DNA of 64,000 nt, from positions 64,568,006 through 64,632,005 of the forward strand of contig CM061245.1 of assembly GCA_030848705.1 (NCBI GenBank), read 5' to 3'. This document shows positions 52,761 through 63,448 of the stretch, piece after piece (positions within the stretch are counted from its first letter, which is position 1; every line of letters starts with the position of its first letter). The notes under the pieces are model-generated. The model was not told the origin of the DNA and did not search any database. It saw only the letters and a list, made by a program, of their open reading frames with translations. This DNA comes from Heracleum sosnowskyi. Its lineage: Eukaryota > Streptophyta > Magnoliopsida > Apiales > Apiaceae. The position numbers and the translations under genes were made by a program.

Positions 52761-55700
52761 GGCGTCATCCAGCCTCTTATTCATTTCCACCTGGCGACAT
52801 CAAGGCCAGCAAAATAGTTTTTATTTGCGGGACCGTGCGTTACTCGGCCACTTACGCGAAATTTTGTTCCCCCAACTATCTTCAACTGGAACGGATATTA
52901 ATCCAGTTCCCCAAGCATAAGCTTGTTGATAGGTTTTGAAAATTACCCTTACTTCCGGATTATATCGGAAGTAAGTCACAATGTCGGTTGACCGTTGTCA
53001 ACTGACCTCGATCCTCGAGTAAAACATTTTGAAATTTCGACCTGGGAGTTTTGTAAAATATCTTTAGCTCTGATAATTCAGAAACCCAAACTATAACACT
53101 TTTAATAAAAGAGGCAAGTGAAATCATATGTTCACTTCCTGGAATGGATTCCCAATTTTTTTATAATTCCAAAACCTTAATCATTATTTGAGATAATAAT
53201 TTAAAGTAGTTGGGAACCCCTACTATAGTCACATAAATCTCTCTAGAGATCAGAAAATGTTTTAAATATTTATTGGAACCTTACGTAATATTTAAATAAG
53301 GTTCTATGATTTTTAAATCATTTTTGGAATATTTAATAAATATTCAAATAATAAATATTGAATTATTATTCAATATTAATCCACTTAAGTGAATATTCAA
53401 ATTAATATTCACTTAATTAAATAATTGCTAAAATAATAAATATTGAATTATTACTCGATAAGATTCTACTTAAGTGAATATTCAAATTAATATTCACTTA
53501 ATTAAATAATATTCAAATAATAAATATTGAATTATTATTCAATAAAATTTTCACTTAAGTGAATATTCAAATTAATATTCACTTAATTAAATAAATATCC
53601 AAATAATATTTATAATAATATTATTTAAATATCTCACATTAAATATCCAACAATATATATATTGGAATATTTAATCAATATTTGTAAAAATATAACTGTC
53701 CCTGGAACCCTCCAGCTTCTGATAGTATAATCCAGATCAAAATACTAATTTGACTCCCAGTCTAAGTTTTAAAATTCACGTACGAGTGCTCTACCCTTAG
53801 AGCCTCTATAACACCTCGGTTTATATCTAATATTTACTTAGCATATAAACCTTTATATATCACAAAACGTTTTACCAAGCATAATAAGTTATAACTTCTT
53901 TTCACAGTATTAAAACAGAATATATCACAACAGTAATCACAACAGCATCATTTATATGATGTAGGGTTCAGGAACTTGCATTGGTGTCTTGGTGGTGTGG
54001 TAGTGGGGGCTTGAGACTGTGCTCGTCGATCTATAACAAGATATACAATTCACAGTCAGTCCCCTAGAACCAATTAATGTGCTATTACTTAAGCACTAAA
54101 GTTCTATTAATGAAAATCAAATGTCTCTCTCTCGGTCATCTATATCCTTATGACATTCCGTAATTCCTACGTCAAAAGTTTGGGTGGAATTCTATTCACA
54201 AAACCCAAGTACTTTTCCTTTACTAATTCCTTGTTTTTAACCATCCCCTTAAGGGTATTTAACTCTCGCAACCTTTGTTCTCGCATTTTTATAAAATCAC
54301 AAACTTATATTTTTAACACGAAACCTTCTAGGTTCCTTTCTAGACTATCCATTCTAGTATCCATTTTAATATCTCAACACAATTCCATTTTTAAAGGGCT
54401 TGATCCCTATCTCAAAGCTCATGCAATGAACTACTTAGTTACTCGAAACCGCTTTCACTAAAACGGACGTTTCTCCTAAACCGTAAATCGAAACGACACG
54501 ATTCTTTCGCTAAAACAAACTAGGAAACAGGGCCTACATTCTCATGGTCAGAAACCTTAGGTAATATTCCCTTTAATGTATTCGTGGTTTCTGTCCAATC
54601 TTCCTAAGTAAAATTCGACATGGTAACGACGCTTAAACGCGATTCCCGTGTTTAAAACACTTTAATCAATCCACCAATCCACAACCAAACAATCACAACC
54701 CAAGGATCTCATCCAAATCACTTCATTTCTGTCTAAACATACTCATAACACTAATCACTAGTTCAACCATCAATCTATCCATTAAACATCATACATATCA
54801 TGTAAATCATCTCTATATCATACTATCACTAACAATCATACATTTATACACTAATATCAAATCATAAGTAAAAGTGTGAGAGGGTTTATACCTTCCTTAG
54901 TACTTAATATAGACTATAGATGGCTAGTATACCCTTCCTTGCTCCTTGATTATCCTTTACAAGCTTTAAACTTCAAGATCAAAATAAGAAAATCAAGAAT
55001 TACTATTCATTTCACTATTCATCATCAACTTTGAATCCATTTTTGAACAAGCTATCAATCATGGATGAAGCTAAGATTAAAGATCTACCTTAGTTTATGG
55101 ATGAGGGTGATTTAGAGCCCAAGATCTTGATTTATGGTTGAGTGAAAGTGGAGGAAATTTGTTTCTTATCCTTTGTTGAAAGAAAAGGCTGAATGGTGTT
55201 CTTCAAGAATGCTTCTTCTTTTGTTTTCTTTTCCTTTCTTTTATTTTGTCTAATTACACTTAATTAATTTGTCATTTAATTTGTGTGGCCATAAACAAGC
55301 CTTGTCACCAATGACATGTCTCATTTGAATTTGTGGTTGTGGTGAAAGTGGTGACAAGGTGGTGATTCATCACCTTGTCATCACTTGGTCATGCATATGT
55401 CACTCCTCTGCATCATGCTTATGTCATCATTTGTATCCTCAATCCTCTTATATATTGCACTTGATGATCTTATATCACACTCCTCCTTTGGTTAGGGTTT
55501 AATCCATAATTTGTTACACTTTTGTTTCGCGATAGTTTCTGGTGATTTTAAAAACGTTTTTCTGTACCAATGTTAGGGGATACTTCCTTGATCTTTCCAT
55601 TTCCTTGGTTTAATATATGGTCTTAGATTTCTCACCTTGGTTTAAGATATGATTATGGATGTCTCATTCCACATACTTTCTCAAAACGATCAAATCAATA

Positions 55701-55937
55701 CATCATCGATTGTCCGATGAATAGTGATTTAAAATTCGAATGGGAATCTCCTGATTCTGATGGCGTTTGCATTCACTTATTCTCCTTATACATCAATAAT
55801 ATAACTTCGAAACATTCATTCCATGTCATCCACATAGTGTGGTCTGAAAAACTTTTCATCAGCAAATTTACTATTCATCAGTGGCAAAGTTACTATTCAT
55901 CAGGGTTTCAATTATTACAAAATTTTGGGATATTACA
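52761..55937 (-). repeat. G2 5' LTR, truncated at its inner end
   Basis: The last 800 bp match the G2 3' LTR (23854-24639). Further in, GCGTTACTCGGCCACTTACG (52836-52855) resembles GCGTTACTCGGCCTCTTACG in the G1 LTR (about 920), so the whole span reads as one long Tekay-like LTR. The inner end with the primer site is missing, consistent with a deletion that also removed the left unit of G3. A minus-strand TATA-like sequence lies near 55448 and 24155. Open frames in it are short and unsupported. Confidence 0.75.
53351..53600. repeat. Three AT-rich tandem units of about 85 bp
   Basis: Units beginning ATAAATATTGAATTATT start at 53351, 53436 and 53520. Each contains CACTTAAGTGAATATTCAAA or a close form and ends AATATTCACTTAATTAAATA. 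CACTTAAGTG is a palindrome. The units are imperfect copies inside the G2 5' LTR. Confidence 0.85.
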
Positions 55938-56733
55938 AAAGACTTAGGAGATGTGTCCTATATCTTAGGGATCAGGATCTATAGAGATAGATCACAAAGA
56001 TTTTTCGGCTTAAGTCAGAGTACATACATTGACAATGTATTGCACCAATTAGGGATACAAAGAGGCTAAAAGGGAAATGTTCCCATGTCTCATGAGATAG
56101 TGATCTCAAAATAAATGGTCTAAAATCATTGGATGATATGGACCACATTAGTATAGTTCTATATGCTTCGGAAATTGGTTTCATAATGTATGTGATGATA
56201 TATACTCCTCATGATGTCTCATATGCCTTAGGCATGACGAGCATGTACCAGCCTAATCCAAGTGATGGTCACTGGATTGGAATCAAGAATATTCTAAAGT
56301 GCCTGAAGAGGACTAAAGACTCATTCTTGGTATATGGAGGAGATGGGAAGCTAGATGTAAAATGTTACACGGAGGCTAGTTTCTAGACTGACAGGACGGT
56401 TCCGTGTCTTAGTCTTGATTTGTGTTTTGTCTAAATAGATGTGTTGTAAGCTAGAATAGTTCACAAAAAGAACCATAAATGATTCTACAATCGAGGCTTA
56501 GTATATTGATACTAGCGAAGTAGCCAAAGAGGATGTTTTGGGAATTTACTAAGACGATATCACATTATTAATGAGATTAATGATCAAGGAGATATACTTA
56601 TATGTAAAGTGCAAACTATTGATAATATTGCAGAACCACTGACTAAGGCTTTGTCGTAGCAGAAGCATGTAAGTCACACTAGTTCCAAATGTATTGGATA
56701 CATGGGATATTGGATCTAGTGCAAGTAAGAGAT
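55938..56733 (+). pseudogene. Copia-4 relic: end of RT and RNase H
   Basis: Right of G2, the sequence encodes copia RT pieces: DLGDVSYILGIRIYRDRSQR, FGLSQSTYIDNVLHQLGIQR, then MTSMYQPNPSDGHWIGIKN and GGDGKLDVKCYTEASF. These are spread over several frames with many stops. RNase H-like fragments continue to about 56660, and a purine-rich stretch (GCAAGTAAGAGAT) leads into the LTR. The 5' part would be left of the G2 insertion, outside the window. Confidence 0.8.
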
Positions 56734-58612
56734 TGTTAGTATTAGTGCTCTAGAGACAATACTTTTGTTTTAAAAAAAAAATTATTATTATAAATTATGT
56801 TTTATTGATTATTATTATTATTTTATTATGTCTTTATTTACTGCGTTATAAATGTTAGCATAATAAATGTCCTTGGAATTATGATACGTATTCGATATCT
56901 TTAAGTATGTGACTTGAAATTGAGATTATATGAATAGTATCTTTATTCCTAAATATCCCTAGTCGAGTGTTATTATTTAAGGACAATAATAATGCACAGA
57001 GACTAGTATGTTTGTTGACTGATGACCACATCTCATTGGTCAAAGGTATGGTGATACTAAAGTCAAAATATAGGTGCATGTAAGAGTACATGACACTGAA
57101 TTGACCCGCCGTGAGATTACACATGTTAATAGTGTCATAAGTAATTCTCACTGTGATAATGGTGTAATGATCCTTAGACATTAAATCATTACTCCCTTCG
57201 TCCCAGTCATTTCTATACACTTTCCATTTTGGGACGTCCCATTCATTTCTATACATTCCAAAAATAGTAACTTTTAATAATATAAAATACTATTACACCC
57301 ACTACTTTCTCCACTATATCTATTCTATAACAATATAAATCACTATTACACTAACTATTTCCTCCACTATCTCAAATCTATTATTAAATATTGATAGGTC
57401 CCACCACTTTACTCACTTTTCATCTAATTTTACTCATTTTTTATATCTTTTCTTAGTCTACGTGCCCAGTTCCAGTGTATAGAATTCACTGGGACGGAGG
57501 GAGTATATTTCTATACGAGAATTAATATACTTTGATTACATTAAAAGTTACCTTTGACCGGGTGAGGATAAAAGTGGACATTGGATATATTATGAATCGT
57601 ATAAGAAATATGAATGATCTAGATGAGATTTAACCCTCCTAATTTTAGGAGCGATATTATTGGCCTCTTGTTTGAGTGAGACTAAGAAATGCACGGCCGT
57701 TCTCAAATGTTGATTTGATTTATTAGTCTACTCATCGATCAAGAAAATTAAGATTAAATTATGAAGATGATGACACACTACATGCCTCGAGTTTAATCTA
57801 TAATATTAAGGTTAAAGGGATTATATTACATGGAACATTATTCACGAAAGGCTTAATTGAATCACCGATTTAATTATTATTACTTGGGTAGCAATGATGT
57901 ATTACTAGATACCGGTTATAGTTTACAATTTTAATTAGTTATTAAAATTGTTGCCAACGTAATAATAACCTACATGGTCACACACCAAGAACGCTTGAAG
58001 GGGAAATAATTTAAATTATGAATTTAAATTAAATAAGTAATTCATTCTATTTATAATATTAATTAAGTATGACTTAATTAATTAATTAAATAAAAAGGGA
58101 ATTACTTAAACTAATTCCGAAACAAGTTATTAATTAATTAAGTGAGACTTAATTAAATAATAAATTGAAATTTCGGATTAGTATTAATTATAATTGGATT
58201 ATAATTAATAAAGCTTATTCTTCTCTATATAAACTCTCTAAGAGATTGATTTATTATGTGAAAAACGTTTTTATAATAAAACCCTGGCCGCTTATGAGAG
58301 CAAGAAAAGAAAGAGAGAAAGAAGCAGTTTTCGGGTGCTAGTACACATCAATCCTTCAAGAAAAGCGTTCGTGTGGATAACGTAGAGCGTAGAGCGTAGA
58401 TCGCAAGAGCGGGATACGTGGTGATTGAACAAGATTTGGATCTCCATTAATCCTCCATTAATGAACTATTAAAGCTTCTTAAGGTATTTGTTCTTAATCT
58501 CTGAATTAAATCTTTTGTTTTCGCATGGATCCTGCGGAGGGGTTTCGAATATTGGTTTATTTTCATGTTTTTCCGTTGCGTTTATGTAATCGAAACCCTT
58601 CAGTTCCTAACA
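56734..58612 (+). repeat. Copia-4 3' LTR (about 1.9 kb)
   Basis: It starts TGTTAGTATTAGTGCTCT and ends CAGTTCCTAACA. Much of it is present again in inverted orientation at 60591-62633. A Stowaway MITE lies inside at 57192-57503. After removing that, the two LTRs align with moderate divergence. Confidence 0.8.
57192..57503. mobile_element. Stowaway-type MITE (312 bp)
   Basis: The inverted ends are CTCCCTTCGTCCCAG and CTGGGACGGAGGGAG, flanked by TA on both sides (57190-57191 and 57504-57505). The inverted LTR copy at about 62160-62190 lacks it and shows the uninterrupted site, so the limits are exact. It has no coding capacity, and a Tc1/mariner transposase would have moved it. Confidence 0.93.
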
Positions 58613-60578
58613 CTAACATCGTGGTGCCTGAGGACGATCCTCAAGCTCCTATATCAGTCGAGGAAATTTGTTCCTATCAGCTTGTCCTTCCTTCTCAAGG
58701 ACTGATCACATAAAGAAGTTGTTTGTATTATTTTTCATTTGATAGCTACAATATTAAAGTGCATAAAATTAATCTATTTTTCAAATTTATTAATTATTAT
58801 GTTTAAGTGATTATGGTATATCATTATATACCTCCCACTATTTTTATCAAATAAATAACCCTAACTATTAATTCGGAAAGTATTTCTCTGAAATCTTTCT
58901 AGTGAGCCAAGATCCATATTTCGTCATGAATTAGGTCAGCTTTGGCTTTTCTCCTAAAACATGATTATTTAGGTAGACAACATTTGTCAATTATATCATA
59001 TATAACTCTTGGATAGTTTGGTGGAACAACGTTTGTACACATTTATCCAATAAATCTCACCAAACCCTATGCCTCTAAATCCACAATCTTATTGTGATGA
59101 TTTAGTTAAGTTAGACCCAATTATCCAACAATTGAGTATCACATTTATCCCATCGCATCTAACAACGTTAGATGGGAGTACCCCGCTTTGGCGAGACCAC
59201 TCCTTATCGATCTAGGTCTTGATGAGTGTTTTTCATTGGAAGGCATCTGATTAACTTAATATTAATTTAGGGATTTGTTAACCTTATTTAAAATGACCAT
59301 GATCACATCATCAAGAGATTCACAAATTTTCCTTGAATTAGGTATTTCAAATCAATATTCGTCAATGGTTTGATTTCCAGGCCGTTGGAAAAGTCACAAG
59401 CGATCTCGTTTAAACCCCGACTTTCTTACAAGCGTTGCTTGTATTTTTGTCAAAATCGCCCCATATCAGAAAACTGAAAATTCATACTCAATTCCGTGTT
59501 TCATAAACACACGAATCTGATGTTCTTTTTAATCAATTTTAAAATCTTGAATCGTTACAGATTTTATCTTGTTCAAGCAGGCATGGCATGGGTGTTGTAT
59601 CTAATACATACATGATTAATCTAATTAAAACATGCATCAATATCTACGCATACATATCATCACATGCAATCATAATATATGTAAAGTGCGTAAATAAACG
59701 TGTTTGGTTATGGCCCAACCTAAGTGATCTTTCCAAGCTAATGAAAAAATCAAGGTCAATCTATGGTGGTATCAAAATACAATACAATGTTACAAGTCTT
59801 CAAGCTTTAACTTGCCTCCTTGCTTGCCTCCTTGTAATGCTTCCTTGGTTCTCCATCTTGGATGTCTTCTTATACATTACATAAATAAAACAACATATCC
59901 TACTGAACTTAAAAGTAGAACTCGAGTTACATTCGAGATTTAAACATTACAAGGAATAACGACATGCATGTCGTATTTAGAAACCAAATCATAAAAACAA
60001 AACCACTCTCCTATGGGTCTTTAAGCCATAACCAATCACCATGCTCATATAACAATTAAGAACATCTCATATTGCATTAACATATCATACCATATCATAT
60101 TTCTCATGATCCAATCACAGGAATCAAATAAAGTGTAAATGAGAAAATCAAAATCAGAATTCTGAAAACAATAAATCGCTGTTTATAGACAGTAAACGAC
60201 GTCAAACGCCTTATAGACAAATGAGTGTAATGTCAGTTTTGTTCAGACGCCTGTTTCCCTTTCCGAAAAGGTATTTTCGGCGAAAATCTGACATAGTATG
60301 CAAATTTCACAAAATCTGCGCAACATATTCAGAAATCGTATCGAATACGATTCTCATAACAAGAACAAACATATATCATGTATATATAAGTATACATACA
60401 GATTATATGATCATCATATGATCATCCCAATCATCATTAATGTACAATTTATGCATATACATTAATACAATATTCATGTTATCATAAAAACAACACATCA
60501 ATCATGATAGTCGCAAACATGCTTGTATATACATCAAAAATTTAAACATATAACCGAATTAAAAAGTTTTTGCAAGTA
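58613..60578 (-). other. Spacer between inverted LTRs, mostly Copia-5 leader
   Basis: About 2 kb without a supported gene. From the primer site at 60579-60590 leftward it reads as the untranslated leader of a minus-strand Copia element. Examples on that strand are TCGCCAAAGCGGGGTACTCC near 59190 and AAGCAACGCTTGTAAG near 59440. The first 100 bases after 58612 have a short open frame (VVPEDDPQAPISVEEICSYQ) of unknown origin. Where the two source sequences join is not clear. Confidence 0.4.
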
Positions 60579-60590
60579 GCTTTGATACCA
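60579..60590 (-). other. Copia-5 primer binding site
   Basis: The minus strand reads TGGTATCAAAGC next to the LTR inner end, one base different from the usual TGGTATCAGAGC. This makes the right-hand LTR a 5' LTR of a minus-strand element. Confidence 0.7.
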
Positions 60591-60862
60591 TTAAAGGGTT
60601 TCAAGCACATAACGCAACGAAAAACGTGAAAATAAACCAAAATTCAAAACCCCTCCGCAGGATCCATGCGAAAACAAAAGATTCAATTTGGAGATTAAGA
60701 ACAAATACCTTAAGAAGCTTTAACAGTTCATTAATGGAGGATTAATGGAGATCCAAAGCTTGTTCAATCACCACGTATCCCGCTCTCGCGATCTACGCTC
60801 TACGTTATCCACGCGAACGCTTTTCTTGAAGGATTGATGTGTACTAGCACCCGAAAACTGTT

Positions 60863-60866
<4 letters not shown>

Positions 60867-60911
<45 letters not shown>
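60867..60911. repeat. (TC)n microsatellite
   Basis: About 22 TC units lie in the Copia-5 LTR. The Copia-4 LTR has only a short imperfect GA run in the matching place (near 58305-58320). Confidence 0.95.
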
Positions 60912-60913
<2 letters not shown>

Positions 60914-61581
60914 GTTCATGCTCTCATAAACAGCTAGGGTTTTTCTTATAAAAACGTTTTTCCACCCATAAAATCAGCCTCTAAGAGAGTTTATATAGAG
61001 AAGAATAAGCTTTATTAATTATAATCCAATTATAATTAATACTAATCCGAAATTTCAATTTATTATTTAATTAAGTCTCACTTAATTAATTAATGACTTA
61101 TTTTGGAATTAGTTTAAGTAATTCCCTTTTCTATTTAATTAATTAATTAAGTCATACTTAATTAATATTATAAATAGAATGAATTACTTATTTAATTTAA
61201 ATTCATAATTTAAATTATTTCTCCTTCAAGCGTTCTTTGTGTGTGACTCTGTAGGTTATTATTACGTTGGCAACAATTTTAATAACTAATTAAAATTGTA
61301 AACAATGAGCGGCATCTAGTAATACATCATTGCTACCCATGTAATAATAATTAAATCGGTGATTCGATTAAGCCTTTCGTGAATAATGTTCCATGTAATA
61401 TAATCTCTTTAACCTTAATATTATAGATTAAATTCGAGGCATGTAGTGTGTCATCCTCTTCGTAATTTAATCTTAATTTTCTTGATCGATGAGTAGACTA
61501 ATAAATCAAATCAACATTTGAGCACGACCGTGCATTTCATAGGCTCACTCAAACAAGAGGCCAATAATATCGCTCCTAAAA

Positions 61582-62055
61582 ATAATAAGTGCGGTCAGAG
61601 AGACCCATAGGGCCATAGCGAGCAGATAAAACTGTATTAGTGACCCTTTATTAAAAATGAAAACAAATAAAAATAAAATGTAATTTTGTAAGATTCTTAT
61701 TTATTTTTTTATAATTTTATTCATACCTCAAAATAATAATAAAAATTAAAAAAGCTACTTGAACAACCGATGCAGATTCACATTTTATGTCGGTCTAATA
61801 CACAACTGACTCTTATGTTCATGTTTATGCGTCGTTGTTATATTGAATCGATACTTTTGCTTCTTTATTGCGTCAGCCACTTGAACAACCGATGCAGATT
61901 CACATTTTATGTGACGGTCTTTTAAATAACCGACGCTTATTCTATATTTTATGCGTCGGTTAATGCAAAAACCGACACAAATAAGAGTTTATGCGTCGGT
62001 TTTCAAATTAACCGACGCTAAAAGTGCGACGCAGAAGGCTATTTTTGTACTAGTG
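61582..62055. mobile_element. One-ended CACTA transposon fragment
   Basis: The right end reads TTTTTGTACTAGTG, the reverse of a CACTAGTACAAAAA terminus, followed by CTA, which fits a 3-bp target duplication. Inward are subterminal-type repeats around CCGACGC and its reverse GCGTCGG (at least five in 61930-62030), as in En/Spm elements. ACTTGAACAACCGATGCAGA plus the next 15 bases occurs at 61757 and 61879, a 122-bp period. The left end is not a CACTA terminus, and about 20 bp of LTR are missing there, so that end was deleted. Confidence 0.75.
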
Positions 62056-62633
62056 CTAGATCATTCATATTTCTCGTGTGATTCATAATATACCCAATGT
62101 CCACTTTTATCATCACCTGGTCAAATGTAACTTTTAATGTAATCAAAGTATATTAATTCTCGTATAGAAATATAATGATTTCAGGTCTAAGGATCATTAC
62201 ACCATTATCACAGTGAGAATTACTTATGACACTATTAACATTTGTAATCTCACGACGGGTCAATCCAATGTCATGTACTCTTACATGCACCTATGTTTTG
62301 ACTTTAGTATCACCATACCTATGACCAATGAGATGTGGTCATCAGTCAACAAACATATAATCTATATGCATTATTATTGTCCTTAAATAATAACACTCGA
62401 CTAGGGATATTTAGGAATAAAGATACTATTCATATAATCTCATTTTTAAGTCACATACTTAAAGATATCGAATACGTATCATAATTCCAAGGACATTTAT
62501 TATGCTAACATTTATAAAGTAGTAAATAAAGACGTAATAAAATAATAATAATAATCAATCAAACATAATTTATAATAATAAAATATTTTCTTTAAAACAT
62601 AAAAGTATTGTCTCTAAAGCACTAATACTAACA

Positions 62634-63448
62634 AAAACATGTTACCTTTTCCTTTTTTTCTTACTAAACCCCCTTTATTTCCAAAAATATCACGGGTAAC
62701 ATGCCTACTTTTTTAAATAAATACAATTAATAAAATATTAAAAGGTAAATAATAAAATGACAACTATTAAAAATAATATGTTCATAGCACGAGTTTTATG
62801 TTATTTTTTCTTTTTCCTTACTTAAAAACATCTTTTTCCAAAAATATCACGGACAAACCCTTACTTAATTATTTTAAAACCTATTTTACTTCTTTTAATT
62901 ATTTAAAAAGTTAACCTATTTTAACATGCCTACTTTTTTTTAAAAAACAAATACAATTAATAAAATATTAAAACGTAAATAATAAAATAACAACTATAAA
63001 AAACAATTCATGAATCAGCCAAGTTTTAAGCTAGTAAATAATAATATCTAATTACTTACATCTTTTACTTAAAAGATTTATCTAACATAAAATTTTAAAG
63101 TAAACCCTTCAAAAAAAACCCTAAAATACTAATTATTTGTTGCAATAACAAATTAAAATACTAAAATATAAGTGTGAATATGTTAATGTTTATTTTAATT
63201 GATAAAAATCTTTCGTATTTTTTATACTAGTATAATTTTATATTAATATTGTTATTGATTTTTTGTAATGTACAAGTTATTTTTATAAAATACTCTTAAG
63301 AAAAGCAAAAAATTATCTTTGATGTGATTTATTTGTTGATTAATTTTATTGTTACATGATAAATAATACTAATGTATTATTTATTAGCTTTCAAAAATTT
63401 AAAAATTAATTTGCATTTTCCGTTACAAAATTTCAAATTGTATATTTT
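62634..63448. repeat. AT-rich spacer with an imperfect internal duplication
   Basis: CCAAAAATATCACGG occurs at 62681 and 62838. AATACAATTAATAAAATATT occurs near 62720 and 62950, about 230 bp apart and followed in both by GTAAATAATAAAAT. The rest is A/T-rich DNA without a gene. Confidence 0.65.

Larger units (their letters stand above)
23854..55937 (-). mobile_element. G2: decayed chromovirus LTR element, heavily nested
   Basis: G2 runs on the minus strand. Its 3' LTR part is 23854-24639, its coding region 24678-29379 and its leader remnant up to about 29998. The 5' LTR is truncated and lies at 52761-55937, beyond the G3 insertion. Both LTR copies share about 780 bp (23854-24639 and 55134-55937) that end GGGATATTACA on the plus strand. 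The right end is followed by AAAGA and a Copia relic, so G2 inserted into Copia-4. G2 was hit by G0 in its 3' LTR and by G3 in its 5' LTR. The primer site, part of the leader and part of the 5' LTR are missing. Confidence 0.85.
60591..62633 (-). repeat. Copia-5 5' LTR, inverted relative to the Copia-4 LTR
   Basis: On the minus strand it begins TGTTAGTATTAGTGCTTTAG at 62633 and follows the Copia-4 LTR through to GAAACCCTTTA at 60591. The final 10 or so bases (TTCCTAACA) of the Copia-4 LTR are missing here. It contains a (TC)n tract and a CACTA fragment that the other LTR lacks, and lacks the MITE. Confidence 0.8.

Noticed and set aside
53351..53600. CRISPR-like array
   Set aside because: The units are contiguous, imperfect and AT-rich without unique spacers, in a plant genome.
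53808..55937. A separate, shorter solo LTR starting at TATAACACCTCGG
   Set aside because: TATAACACC looks like an LTR end, but no target duplication fits. The sequence left of it (52836-52855) still resembles the inside of a Tekay LTR, so one long G2 LTR is the simpler reading.
58525..58713. Short frame across the right end of the Copia-4 LTR
   Set aside because: It begins inside the LTR and crosses its end. The part beyond is only about 35 codons with no recognisable family.
59588..60421. Two short plus-strand frames between the inverted LTRs
   Set aside because: Both are AT-rich, lack homology and lie antisense to the likely Copia-5 leader.
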